Source of the DNA: Rummeliibacillus sp963792445
Lineage (GTDB): Bacteria; Bacillota; Bacilli; Bacillales_A; Planococcaceae
Assembly: GCA_963792445.1 (NCBI GenBank)
Contig: CAWBWO010000007.1
Coordinates: 1-64,000 of the forward strand
Direction: 5' to 3'
DNA length: 64,000 nucleotides
Position numbers and translations under genes: made by a program. Of the stretch, positions 24,503-33,643 are shown piece by piece (positions within the stretch are counted from its first letter, which is position 1; every line of letters begins with the position of its first letter). Under the pieces are notes generated by a model that did no database searches, was not told the origin of the DNA, and worked only from the letters and a program-made list of their open reading frames with translations.

Positions 24503-25189
24503 CTAAGACATAAAAATACGAATATTCACACGTTCATGCATCATTTGAGCTAATTCTAGACCCGGAGAAACAATGCCAAAATCTTCTTCGTCTAAACATT
24601 GAATTTTTTCTGTTGCTTTTACTAAAGTATCCTGGAACTCCTGCAGTGTTTTCTGACCTGCCGTTTGCCCTAAAGGAATCGCTCGGACTGCATTTTGAAC
24701 AAGACTTGTAACAGTGGAGTATAAATAATACAAGATTGTCGTTGATTTCTCTACACCTAAGTGATGACCGACTATCGTAAAAACAATCGCTGGATGACCA
24801 AATGATTGCTTGTTTTTTATACGTTCTAAGTAAGTTGAAAGAATGGGAATATCATAAAGGGATTGAACAAGGACTAACATCCGTTCACCAATTCTTTGAT
24901 TTCCTTCTCTCGTTTCACGTGGCAAATTTTGAACCGTTAGCATCTGGTCTAATTTCCATACTTTTTGCAAATCTTCCTTCTCAATTGCCTCATAAACAAG
25001 GCGGGAAGCTAGCCCATCTGAATAGATGAGTTGCTCGTTTACATATGCTTGAAGCCATTGTAAGAATGAAGCCTGATCATGAACTTTGTTTTCTTGAATA
25101 TAGCTTTCAAGACCATATGAATGACTGAATGCTCCAGTAGGGAAATTTGAATCACACAGTTGTAGTAAAGATAAAATATGATTATTCAT
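24503..25189 (-). CDS. ureF: Urease accessory protein UreF
   Basis: This all-helical protein of about 228 residues has the UreF signature LQLCDSNFPTGAFSHSYGLE near its N-terminus and ends with the typical LAQMMHERVNIRIF tail. It bridges UreD and UreG and regulates GTP hydrolysis. The ATG at 25189 overlaps the UreE stop (ATGAATAA), so the two are translationally coupled. Confidence 0.93.
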   Translation of the reverse strand: MNNHILSLLQLCDSNFPTGAFSHSYGLESYIQENKVHDQASFLQWLQAYVNEQLIYSDGLASRLVYEAIEKEDLQKVWKLDQMLTVQNLPRETREGNQRIGERMLVLVQSLYDIPILSTYLERIKNKQSFGHPAIVFTIVGHHLGVEKSTTILYYLYSTVTSLVQNAVRAIPLGQTAGQKTLQEFQDTLVKATEKIQCLDEEDFGIVSPGLELAQMMHERVNIRIFMS

Positions 25190-25637
25190 GGCTATGTCCA
25201 ATATGGCGAAACGCCTGTTTTACTTTCCGTTCTTCACGTTTATAAGGAATCTGCATGTTTTGAAGTAATTCTTCTACAAGATAATCGTATTGGACAAGCA
25301 TCTCGTCTCCCTCAAATTGGGCCGGAAGATGGCGATTTCCCAATTGATGCGCAATATTCCCCATTTCATTTAAATTGCGTGGCATAATGATTAATAAATC
25401 ATCTGAGATTACATCGATAATAATCATATTTTTGTCATCCATGTATAAAACATCACCCGCAACAAGGTCAACTGGATTTTTTAATCGAATCCCAAGTTCA
25501 TGCCCGTGATCAGTAGTGACGCGTTGAATTCGTTTGACTAAGTCTGCGCTCTCTAAGTGCACTTTTTCAATATGTCTCTTTTTTACATCTTCTTGTTCCA
25601 TTTGATCAATATTTGTTATGATTTCTTCAACTATCAA
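25182..25637 (-). CDS. ureE: Urease accessory nickel chaperone UreE
   Basis: The protein of about 151 residues has a peptide-binding N-domain, a metal-binding C-domain with GNRHLPAQFEGDEM (conserved His), and a short C-terminal His tail (HIGHSHE). It hands nickel to UreG. The TTG at 25637 is preferred, with GAGGTG six bases upstream; GTG at 25646 directly abuts that signal. It starts 12 bases after the ureC stop. Confidence 0.92.
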   Translation of the reverse strand: MIVEEIITNIDQMEQEDVKKRHIEKVHLESADLVKRIQRVTTDHGHELGIRLKNPVDLVAGDVLYMDDKNMIIIDVISDDLLIIMPRNLNEMGNIAHQLGNRHLPAQFEGDEMLVQYDYLVEELLQNMQIPYKREERKVKQAFRHIGHSHE

Positions 25638-25648
25638 TATCTTCACCT

Positions 25649-27361
25649 CTAGAATAAGAAATATCGTTGTCCCATCGGTACCTTGTCAACAGGGTCACAT
25701 GTGATTAATTCTCCATTTACTTTTACTTCATAAGTTTGTGGATCAACCGTAATTTCTGGTGTTTCAGAATTCAACTTCATATCTTTTTTCGTTAATTTCC
25801 GAATACCACGAACAGGAAGGACCATTTTTTTCAATCCTAGTTTTTCATGTACTTTGTCTTCAAACGCTGCAGTTGATACAAATGTTATGCAAGTGCTAGC
25901 TAACGCAAGGCCTAGTTGGCCATACATTGGGCGAGATATGATAGGTTGTGGCGTTGGGATTGATGCATTGGCATCGCCCATCAAACCTTCTACAACAAAG
26001 CCACTTTTAATCACCATTTCAGGCTTCACGGCAAAAAATGCTGGATCCCAAAGTACTAAATCGGCAATTTTCCCCACTTCAACGGAACCGACATATTCAG
26101 AAATTCCATGTGTGATGGCTGGGTTAATCGTATATTTTGCAACATAGCGTTTACAACGATTATTATCTGAAAGCTCTTTGTCACCTTCTAATAAACCTCT
26201 TTGCTTTTTCATTTTGTCAGCTGTTTGCCAAATTCGTAAAATGACTTCGCCAATTCGGCCCATCGCCTGTGCATCAGAGCTAACCATACTGAATACACCC
26301 ATATCTTGAAGAATATCTTCAGCCGCAATCGTTTCTTTTCTAATCCGTGAATCAGCAAAAGCAAGATCCTCTGGAATCGATGGATTTAAATGGTGACATA
26401 CCATTAACATATCTAAATGCTCATCTACTGTATTAATCGTATATGGAAGTGTCGGATTCGTTGAGGATGGAAGAACATTCATATAACTTGCAGATTTGAT
26501 TAAATCTGGCGCATGCCCACCACCGGCACCTTCTGTATGGTACATATGGATTACACGATCTTTTAGCGCTGCCATCGTATTTTCCATAAATCCACCTTCA
26601 TTTAACGTATCCGCATGAATGGCAACTTGCACATCATATTTTTCTGCAACAGATAATGCATGGTCGATGGCTGATGATGTTGCTCCCCAGTCTTCATGAA
26701 CTTTTAACCCAATTACCCCTGCACGAACTTGCTCTGCCAGAGGTTCTTCTTCTGCAGCTTGTCCTTTGCCGGTAAATCCTACGTTTATTGGCATGCCTTC
26801 CGCAGCTTCGAGCATTCTATGGATATGCCATTCACCAGGAGTTACCGTTGTAGCTTTTGAACCCGCAGCTGGACCAGTTCCTCCTCCAATGACAGTTGTA
26901 AGGCCTGAAGCTAATGCAGTTCGAACCTGTTCGGGATTGATAAAGTGAACATGTGTATCAATGCCGCCAGCCGTTACAATCATGCCTTCACCAGCAATCA
27001 CTTCTGTTCCTGCACCAATGACAATATCCACATGATCCATGACTAATGGGTTACCTGCTTTTCCGATTCCAGCAATTTTCCCATCACGGATACCAATGTC
27101 CGCTTTATAAATGCCTGTATAATCTAAAATAACCGCATTCGTAATCACTACATCTGCGATTCCATCTGCTCTTGTGACAAGTGGATGTTGTCCCATACCG
27201 TCACGAATTACTTTCCCACCACCAAATACAACCTCATCACCATAGGATGTAAAGTCTTTCTCAATTTGAATGATTAACTCTGTATCGGCTAAACGAATCG
27301 AATCTCCTGTAGTTGGACCATACATCTGAGCGTATTGCTTTCTTGTCATTTTAAAACTCAA
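25649..27361 (-). CDS. ureC: Urease alpha subunit UreC
   Basis: The 570-residue catalytic subunit hydrolyses urea to ammonia and carbamate. The nickel ligands are visible: HVHF (near 137), the lysine to be carbamylated in GLKVHEDWG (near 220), HADTLNEGG and HTEGAGGGHAPD. The flap VCHHLNPSIPEDLAF contains the active-site cysteine and histidine. The length matches bacterial UreC. The start is TTG 27361, six bases after GGGGAG, giving MSFKMTRKQYAQMYGPTTGD as in other Bacillales. It follows the frameshifted ureB by two bases. Confidence 0.96.
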   Translation of the reverse strand: MSFKMTRKQYAQMYGPTTGDSIRLADTELIIQIEKDFTSYGDEVVFGGGKVIRDGMGQHPLVTRADGIADVVITNAVILDYTGIYKADIGIRDGKIAGIGKAGNPLVMDHVDIVIGAGTEVIAGEGMIVTAGGIDTHVHFINPEQVRTALASGLTTVIGGGTGPAAGSKATTVTPGEWHIHRMLEAAEGMPINVGFTGKGQAAEEEPLAEQVRAGVIGLKVHEDWGATSSAIDHALSVAEKYDVQVAIHADTLNEGGFMENTMAALKDRVIHMYHTEGAGGGHAPDLIKSASYMNVLPSSTNPTLPYTINTVDEHLDMLMVCHHLNPSIPEDLAFADSRIRKETIAAEDILQDMGVFSMVSSDAQAMGRIGEVILRIWQTADKMKKQRGLLEGDKELSDNNRCKRYVAKYTINPAITHGISEYVGSVEVGKIADLVLWDPAFFAVKPEMVIKSGFVVEGLMGDANASIPTPQPIISRPMYGQLGLALASTCITFVSTAAFEDKVHEKLGLKKMVLPVRGIRKLTKKDMKLNSETPEITVDPQTYEVKVNGELITCDPVDKVPMGQRYFLF

Positions 27362-27363
27362 TT

Positions 27364-27683
27364 TTAACTCCCCTTTTCTACGGAACCATCCACTTTATTG
27401 TTAAATCCATATACTCGGCGTTCTCCAGCATAAGTCAATGAGTTCAACTTCTTTTTCATCACCAGGTTCAAAACGAACAGCTGCGCCTGCTGGAATATTA
27501 AGTCTTTTTCCGAATGCTTCCTCTCGATTAAATTGAAGCGCTTCATTTACTTCATAAAAAGTGAAAATGTGATCCTACCTGAACAGGACGGTCTCCTGTA
27601 TTTATGGCAGTCAGTTTAGAAGCTTGTCGATCGGCATTACAAATAATGTCTTCGTCTTTTAAAAATAATTGTCCTGGAATCAT
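27364..27683 (-). pseudogene. ureB: Urease beta subunit UreB with two frameshifts
   Basis: All parts of UreB are present but in three frames. It starts with ATG 27683 (CAGGAGG upstream), MIPGQLFLKDEDIICNADRQ, and continues to GSHFHF. One extra base in the T-run at 27556-27560 moves the frame to YEVNEALQFNREEAFGKRLN up to KEVELI. A second extra base near 27434-27438 moves it to YAGERRVYGFNNKVDG and the stop. The span is 320 bases against about 318 expected. There are no other stops or losses. If real, the urease would lack its beta subunit; sequence error is the more likely cause. Confidence 0.9.
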
Positions 27684-27705
27684 TTTACCTACGCCTCCTG
27701 TCTTT

Positions 27706-28008
27706 TTATTTAATCGGACTATGAACAGTCACTAGCTTTGTTCCGTCTGGAAATGTTGCTTCTACTTGAATATCAGGAATCATTTCTGGAATGCCTTCCA
27801 TTACGTCTTCTCGAGACAAAATGGTCGTACCATACTCCATTAATTCAGCAACCGTTTTTCCATCCCGCGCGCCCTCTAATACTTCATATGTTATAAAAGC
27901 GACAGATTCTGGGTAATTTAATTTAAGCCCTCTTTCTTTTCTTCGCTTTGCAAGATCTGCGGCAATGACAATCATGAGCTTGTCAATCTCACGTGGTAAC
28001 AATTTCAT
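27706..28008 (-). CDS. ureA: Urease gamma subunit UreA
   Basis: The 100-residue structural subunit shows MKLLPREIDKLMI, RRKERGLKLNYPESVAFIT and the C-terminal VEATFPDGTKLVTVHSPI, and has full family length. It is first in the operon, with a strong AGGAGG ten bases before ATG. The divergent urea transporter begins 200 bases away, so the intergenic region 28009-28208 probably holds promoters for both directions. Confidence 0.96.
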   Translation of the reverse strand: MKLLPREIDKLMIVIAADLAKRRKERGLKLNYPESVAFITYEVLEGARDGKTVAELMEYGTTILSREDVMEGIPEMIPDIQVEATFPDGTKLVTVHSPIK

Positions 28009-28208
28009 TGAAATACCTCCTTTAACTAACTTGATGGTAATAATACTAGATAGTTCTCTCCGAATTATTTACTTTTAAAACTCAAAAATAAAAAATATTT
28101 CAAGGGGTTCTTGAATATTTGAATAAAACAATGGAATTTCGCACTATTCTTTTTGTATCACCATACATTTGGTTAATCTTCATCCAATTAAAAAGGAGTT
28201 TATTATTC

Positions 28209-29155
28209 ATGGAAACTGACAAACAACATTCTTTTAGAAATGGACCAATTTTTTCTTTTATAACAGCTACACTAATGGGTATCTCTCAAGTCATCCTAAT
28301 AGAGAATGTCATTACTGGGTTGTTAATTCTTATAGCCATAGCCATTTCTTCATATTTACTTAGGTTTAATAGCCCTGTTCTCTTCAATAATCGGCGTTTT
28401 CGTAGGGAAAATTGGAGGAGCTGATCCGCATAGTATCAATCAAGGTTTGCTAGGATATAATTCTGTTCTAACTGGATTGGCATTGGCATTATTCCTACAT
28501 GGACCTTTTACGTGGATTGCTGCTTTAGTTGGAGCCGCCGTAGCTGCAGTATTTACAGCTACCATGATGCATTTTATGAAAAATACAGAAATTCCTATTG
28601 TTGACGTTTCCATTTATTATTCTGACTTGGTTTATACTACTTTCTACTTACAAGTTAGAGCGGTTTCAATTAAGCAAAACATTAGTTCCTCAAGATTTAA
28701 CACATTGGGAATTAAATATTGAAGGACATGTCGATTTATTGAGCGCCATCTTTCATGGAATTGGTCAAGTATTTTTTCTAGATAATACGTTATCTGGCAT
28801 CCTTATATTTATAGCTGTCTTTTGGGGAGGTTGGAGAATTGGTCTATATGCAGCCATTGGAAACGCAGTGGCAATCGTTATTGCCTACTTATTAGGCGGT
28901 GAACATGACTTAATCGTTACTGGACTTTATGGATATAACGCAATTTTAACAATCATTGCCGTTTCTGCAGTGTTTAAACATCATTACAATCGTCTTTCAT
29001 TGCTAACAGGTATAATTGCTGCTTGTCTATCCGTCCCTATAACAGCAGGACTTTCTACGGCGCTTTTACCATTAGGACTCCCTGCATTAACGATGCCTTT
29101 TGTCCTTTGCACATGGCTTTTCCTTGGGGCAAGGAACGTACTTCCGAATATTTAA
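28209..29155 (+). pseudogene. Urea channel (UT family) with two frameshifts
   Basis: The gene encodes a protein of about 315 residues of the UT urea transporter family, likely supplying urea to the cytoplasmic urease. The parts are ATLMGISQVILIENVITGLL, then after one extra T near 28362 GKIGGADPHSINQGLLGYNS, and after another extra base near 28606 TFPFIILTW, a second IFHGIGQVFFLDNTLSGIL and GLYGYNAILTIIA. The twofold internal repeat typical of UT proteins is therefore complete. The start ATG 28209 follows AAAGGAG. The span (947 bases) is two over a multiple of three. Like ureB it is probably intact in the living cell. Confidence 0.85.
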
Positions 29156-29157
29156 AA

Positions 29158-29193
29158 AAATGGTTGCCTCAAAAAATTTTGAGACAACCATTT
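29158..29193. terminator. Bidirectional terminator
   Basis: AAATGGTTG-CTCAAAA and TTTTGAG-CAACCATTT form a stem directly after the urea transporter stop, with T residues following. Confidence 0.75.
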
Positions 29194-29222
29194 CTTATCT
29201 TTTGATTTATGTTTCTTACTCA

Positions 29223-29438
29223 TTATTGAAGACGATTTGACATCATATGGAAAACTTTTGATTCAATTTCCATCAAGTGTTCGTCGCTAATCGATTGTTG
29301 TGGATGAGGATGATACCAATGAATTTTCCCATTATGAACCATTCCTTTATATTCATCACCTTGAATTTTCAAAGAAAAGTGTGGACGTTCGTGTGCTTGA
29401 CCCTCAAAAAGATGGTTTATTTCAAAATTTTCAAACAT
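29223..29438 (-). CDS. Small YheE-like protein (71 aa)
   Basis: The protein begins MFENFEINHLFEGQAHERPH, followed by strands FSLKIQGDEYKGMVHNGKIHW and an acidic helix. This looks like the YheE/DUF5342 family of short Bacillales proteins, of unknown function. ATG 29438 is chosen because AAGGAGGGAAAGAC directly precedes it; the longer upstream frame has no such signal. Single gene. Confidence 0.65.
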   Translation of the reverse strand: MFENFEINHLFEGQAHERPHFSLKIQGDEYKGMVHNGKIHWYHPHPQQSISDEHLMEIESKVFHMMSNRLQ

Positions 29439-29620
29439 GTCTTTCCCTCCTTCTTTATACAAAAGGAGTTTTTCCAAATTTATTAATATGTATGCAATGA
29501 TTATTTGGATAGGAAAGAAGTTCCAAGCACAATAATTATTCAAATTACTACTACATTAGAGGTCTGACTATTCATTCGCCTAGAGAGCTGAAAAAATATT
29601 TTATACTAATTTGCTTTAGG

Positions 29621-29736
29621 TTGAAGTGGAAACGGCTTCGCTTTCCGAGCCAAGTGAGCGGTGAGTCTCCCAACGATGTTCCGGGGTCTCATCTGTCTCG
29701 CTTTTCCCGCGGGAGTCTTCGCCGTTTCCACTTCAA
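29621..29736. repeat. 116-bp palindromic, GC-rich repeat element
   Basis: The element is bounded by perfect 16-base inverted repeats, TTGAAGTGGAAACGGC and GCCGTTTCCACTTCAA, and has a GC-rich centre (GTTCCGGGGTCTC, CCCGCGGGAGTC) very unlike its AT-rich surroundings. It has no coding capacity. From memory, elements with these ends are scattered in many Bacillaceae genomes, and it may be a non-autonomous mobile element or a structured RNA. The rest of 29439-29980 shows nothing else. Confidence 0.8.
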
Positions 29737-29980
29737 GAATATTTAGAGTACAAATCTCCACCAAAAGTTACTAGTTAAAATTTATTAATAATATTCTTCC
29801 ATTCTTATTTAGTGATTCTCTTTTGGATGAAATCGATATAATCAATTAAAACATAATACATTACTCGAAATTGCAATGAATCAATTTTTTAGAAGACACC
29901 AATACTTTATCATAAATCTCTAAATTCTCTTTAATCTAAAAAGAGCATTTCAAATTCTTAAAAGATCATTCTTTCCATGA

Positions 29981-31078
29981 TTACTTATATGTTGCCTTGA
30001 TATCATTCGGTTCATCTACTTTTGGAGGTTTTATTTCATTTGAAGTTAAGACATCTCCTGACACTTTCTTATTGAGTAAAAACTCTGTATACCCAGTTTC
30101 AAAGAATGTTGGGTTTTTTGCCCATTCTGATTTTGGAAGGGTTAAGGTAAATGTGCCGTCTTCTTTCGGGATGGTTACGTTATATTTTTCTTTCGAATTT
30201 ATACCTATGATTGTTGCTTTATATAACGCACCAGGTACGATTTTCGTTACTAATGTCGGCGGTTTATCTTGTATGGTCGTACCGTTTTTTGGAAGCGTAA
30301 TGTCAAGCGTTACCCCTTTATCTTCAGGGAAAAAGTAAGCTTTGTGATCTGGTAGTGAGTAGGTTTTACCCTTGTAAATGACATTCAAATAATGTGCTTC
30401 TTCGTCCTCTGGAAGATAATACATATAAAATTCACCTTTTTCATTGCTTGGATAGGACATCGTGAATCCTTCAACGCCGTCTCTTCTGAGATTTGCAGTT
30501 GCTCCTTTTACAGGTCTTCCATTGTGATCTTTAATTGTTCCACTTATTTTGTATTTATCAATCACAAATGAGGGGAACTTTTCATTTTCATGTACATTAG
30601 CTTGTCCATATATATCCACTAATGTCTTATTTTCTTTGTTTTCTTCTACTTTATGAATGGTGATTGGATAGTAAACTATTATTCGGTCTTCTATTTTTAA
30701 CAATGATTTTTTAATGTCGTCATTCACTTTTTTCCCGTCAATTTTTGCTTCATTCACATTCACAACTTTGATTTTATTTTGTGCTAATTTATTTTTGTTT
30801 ACTAAAAAGGTAATTTCACCGTTTTTATTGGTTTCAATGGTTCTTTTATCGGTGATTTGCACTACTGCATCTTCAATAGGCTGATTTCCTGCTAAAAGTT
30901 TTCCCTTTACATGTTCGGTATGAGAACCGTCCATTTTCCAAGATGTATAGGTAAAATCATGTTTTTCTAGCTGAAAGGAAACTTTTACAGGTTCTTTTTT
31001 GGTAGGGTTTTCTTTTGAGCAAGCAAAAAGCAATCCTAGCAGTGTGCATAAAAATAGGAATGGAATCATTTTTTTCAA
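29981..31078 (-). CDS. Lipoprotein with carboxypeptidase-regulatory-like domains
   Basis: The 365-residue lipoprotein has signal peptide MIPFLFLCTLLGLLFAC with the lipobox Cys at about residue 20. It is followed by Ig-like beta domains, one resembling carboxypeptidase regulatory-like repeats (KISGTIKDHNGRPVKGATA, about 178-196). It is attached to the outer face of the membrane. The start is TTG 31078, nine bases after GGAGGG; ATG 31069 is the alternative. Its role is unknown. A terminator lies between it and the dehydrogenase gene upstream. Confidence 0.75.
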   Translation of the reverse strand: MKKMIPFLFLCTLLGLLFACSKENPTKKEPVKVSFQLEKHDFTYTSWKMDGSHTEHVKGKLLAGNQPIEDAVVQITDKRTIETNKNGEITFLVNKNKLAQNKIKVVNVNEAKIDGKKVNDDIKKSLLKIEDRIIVYYPITIHKVEENKENKTLVDIYGQANVHENEKFPSFVIDKYKISGTIKDHNGRPVKGATANLRRDGVEGFTMSYPSNEKGEFYMYYLPEDEEAHYLNVIYKGKTYSLPDHKAYFFPEDKGVTLDITLPKNGTTIQDKPPTLVTKIVPGALYKATIIGINSKEKYNVTIPKEDGTFTLTLPKSEWAKNPTFFETGYTEFLLNKKVSGDVLTSNEIKPPKVDEPNDIKATYK

Positions 31079-31120
31079 ATGCTTTTTCCCTCCCTTCCCT
31101 AAAATTAAAATAAAAAAAAT

Positions 31121-31170
31121 AGAGCTGTCCAGTAAGTATGATAGATAGAGACTTTTCTAGACAGCTCATT
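31121..31170 (-). terminator. Terminator of the PQQ-type dehydrogenase gene
   Basis: GAGCTGTC-AG and CT-GACAGCTC pair over a long loop; the minus strand continues TATTTTTTTTATT. Confidence 0.75.
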
Positions 31171-31182
31171 AATTATTGGTCA

Positions 31183-32916
31183 TTATTTCTTTGATTTTTT
31201 TGCTGCTTCTGCTTCGGAACTTGTACTTTTCCCTTCAGAAACAGTTCCTTGTGTTTTGTCTCCACCTAGACCAAATACATAAACTTGTGGATCGCGACTT
31301 GCGGTGGTAATGATTAAATATTGTTTTCCGTCCTTTTCAAAGATTGACGGTGCTGCAGAGATTGTATTTCCATTTGTTTGGAATGACCATAGTTCTTTTC
31401 CTGTTGCTGTTTCAAGTGCTTTTACTTTACCATCTAATTCACCATAGAATGTAAGGCCCGTTTCCGTACTTGTTAAGCCACCTCGTTGTGGATCATCGGT
31501 TTTGATATCCCATTTGATTTTACCTGTATCGAGATCAATCGCTGTAATTTTGCCATAAGGGTCAACGCTTTCATCTAAAGGTACGTAAGAAGTTCCTGCA
31601 GCAATGATACCTGGCGCACCTTTTTTCTTTGCTTCTGCTTCGTTTTTCGCTGATTTCATAATCATCGGTTGTTCAATAGAAGGAATCAATGTTAGGTTTT
31701 CTTTTGGATCAAATGTGTCAGGTGCATAGTTTTGACCACCTAATACCCCAGGATATACTTTTACCCCTTTTGCAGTTGGTTTTGGATGATCGATTTTATT
31801 GAATGCTACGTTTTTGTAAATTGGTGTACCCTCTTTGGCATCATAGGCAAACCATTCTCCACCTTTTGTACCGACTGCAACAATTTTCTTTTGCTCGCCT
31901 CCTACTTTGGCAGTCATGATTGTAGGTGAATCTGCTGTATCATAATCCCATAAATCATGCGATTGTTGTTGCTGTGCCCAGATTAATTTACCTGTGTTTG
32001 CATCAAGTGCCACAACTGAATCAGTATGTGGATTTGCACCTGGTCGTGATTTACCATAGAAGTCAGGCGCTGGATTTCCGACACTTATATAAATGTAGTT
32101 CGATTCTTGGTCATAACTAGGTGGCATCCAAACAGCACCACCACCTCCGAATAGGCCATCTTTTAACCATCCTTCACCTTTAGGAGGAACAGTCCAGAAT
32201 GGCTCATCCCATGCAGGTGTTAAGTCATCTGTTTTTAAAGCCATTTCAAATCCTCGTACACCATTGTCACCACCCGATGACCCGATGAATATTTTGCCGT
32301 TCGCTACAACAGGAGCGGTCGTTTCATAGTAACCGTTTTCAGGCGTGATCTCTGGGAAGTAATCTTTAAGATGTACAAATTTATCCGTTTTCCCTGTTTT
32401 AGCGTCGATGGATACGACGCCTACATCGTTCGTAATCATAAATACTTTACCGTCTGCTACAGCTACGCCACGGTTACTAGATGGCAATCCAGTCTTTTTC
32501 CCCGTCTCAATAATTTCATTTGGCGGTGTCCATTTCCAAATGACATCCCCTGTGATTGCGTCAAATGCAAATACATAATTTGAACTTGTAGTCACATACG
32601 CAACACCATCAACTACAATTGGATAACTTTGGTTTCCAATTGGAATATTCGAATCTAGTTCTCTAAATTTCTTACTCCAGATAACACCCAAATCTTTTAC
32701 ATTTTCTTTTGTTATTTCACTATAAGGTACATGTCTAGATAGGCCATAATCATATCCAAATGTCGGGAAGTTACCAAATGAAGCTTTTGTTACTTCCTCT
32801 GACTTCTTACCAGAATCTTTTGGTTCAGAACTTTTACCTGTATCTTGACTCTGACATGCTGCTAATACAATAGACGCAGCGATTAGAATGGAACCATATT
32901 TCAATTTTTTATTCAT
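31183..32916 (-). CDS. PQQ-type quinoprotein dehydrogenase lipoprotein
   Basis: The 577-residue surface lipoprotein (lipobox AAC at about residue 21) folds as an eight-bladed PQQ propeller. Repeated Trp-docking motifs are visible (AITGDVIWKW, ANTGKLIWAQ, DTGKIKW, ATGKELW), together with the quinoprotein alcohol dehydrogenase stretch SHDLWDYDTADSP holding the likely catalytic Asp and GGDNGVRGF near the metal site. It likely oxidises an alcohol, aldehyde or sugar outside the membrane. The mature protein has no cysteine beyond the lipid anchor, so the vicinal disulfide of methanol dehydrogenases is missing. No PQQ synthesis genes are in the window, so the cofactor must come from elsewhere or the protein may not bind it. 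Divergent from a CuA lipoprotein. Confidence 0.85.
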   Translation of the reverse strand: MNKKLKYGSILIAASIVLAACQSQDTGKSSEPKDSGKKSEEVTKASFGNFPTFGYDYGLSRHVPYSEITKENVKDLGVIWSKKFRELDSNIPIGNQSYPIVVDGVAYVTTSSNYVFAFDAITGDVIWKWTPPNEIIETGKKTGLPSSNRGVAVADGKVFMITNDVGVVSIDAKTGKTDKFVHLKDYFPEITPENGYYETTAPVVANGKIFIGSSGGDNGVRGFEMALKTDDLTPAWDEPFWTVPPKGEGWLKDGLFGGGGAVWMPPSYDQESNYIYISVGNPAPDFYGKSRPGANPHTDSVVALDANTGKLIWAQQQQSHDLWDYDTADSPTIMTAKVGGEQKKIVAVGTKGGEWFAYDAKEGTPIYKNVAFNKIDHPKPTAKGVKVYPGVLGGQNYAPDTFDPKENLTLIPSIEQPMIMKSAKNEAEAKKKGAPGIIAAGTSYVPLDESVDPYGKITAIDLDTGKIKWDIKTDDPQRGGLTSTETGLTFYGELDGKVKALETATGKELWSFQTNGNTISAAPSIFEKDGKQYLIITTASRDPQVYVFGLGGDKTQGTVSEGKSTSSEAEAAKKSKK

Positions 32917-33108
32917 TCGAACCTACCCTCCTAATATAATATTCTTTTACAGTTCACATTCTATCGTTCATGTGTCATAAATATTACTCCACTTCACATA
33001 AAGTTATTATTGCAACAGAGTTGTTTAATATTTTAAAAAAAGTTTAGAAAGGAATGCAAAGCTGCATTTGATAGCATTGCTTTACTAGACTTATAGGAGG
33101 AAAAATCA

Positions 33109-33540
33109 ATGAAAAAATTTCTTTCATTCGTCATTGTTGGATTATTGGCCGTTTTGATGGTAGGCTGTGGTGCAAAAGATGATCAAGCAACATCATCTAA
33201 TGCAAAAGCTAATGAAAATTCAGCAACAAACACAGAAAATAGTAAGGATAGTGAAAAGGTAAAACCAACTGGAAATGTTGTGGAAGTAACGATTACCTCT
33301 AAGAACTTCGAATTCGATCAAAAAGAAATCAAAGCAAAAGTCGGAGATACTGTTAAAATCCATTTCAAAAATGATGAAGGTGCACACGGTTTTGGATTAG
33401 ATGCATTTGGTGGTATCGATATTAAAAGTGGAGAAACTGCGGAATTTGTAGTAGACAAAGCTGGAACTTATGAATATTACTGTACATTAATGTGCGGACA
33501 AGGCCATGATAATATGATGGGAAAATTAATTGTAGAGTAA
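33109..33540 (+). CDS. CuA-type cupredoxin lipoprotein
   Basis: The 143-residue lipoprotein has lipobox VGC (Cys at about 20), a Ser/Asn/Lys-rich linker (about 24-50) and a cupredoxin domain. The ligand pattern CTLMCGQGHDNM fits CxxxCxxxHxxM of the dinuclear CuA site, with the other His in GAHGFG. It is therefore like the soluble part of cytochrome oxidase subunit II and should carry single electrons at the outer membrane face. AGGAGG precedes the ATG. It is divergent from the PQQ-type dehydrogenase and could be its electron acceptor, which is inference. Confidence 0.85.
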   Translation: MKKFLSFVIVGLLAVLMVGCGAKDDQATSSNAKANENSATNTENSKDSEKVKPTGNVVEVTITSKNFEFDQKEIKAKVGDTVKIHFKNDEGAHGFGLDAFGGIDIKSGETAEFVVDKAGTYEYYCTLMCGQGHDNMMGKLIVE

Positions 33541-33580
33541 TGAATAGTTTGGCGGAAAGAAATAGTATTTAGATAATAAA

Positions 33581-33618
33581 TAAGCTGAATCCAACATAGT
33601 TTTGGATTCAGCTTTTAA
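33581..33618. terminator. Bidirectional terminator
   Basis: AAGCTGAATCCAA and TTGGATTCAGCTT form a perfect 13-bp stem followed by TT and AT-rich DNA, between the convergent cupredoxin and GGDEF-EAL genes. Confidence 0.8.
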
Positions 33619-33643
33619 CATCTATGATTTAGAACTTTATTTA

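Noticed and set aside
22039..29155. Urease genomic island with an att duplication
   Set aside because: I found no integrase and no repeat of the tRNA 3' end on the far side of the cluster.
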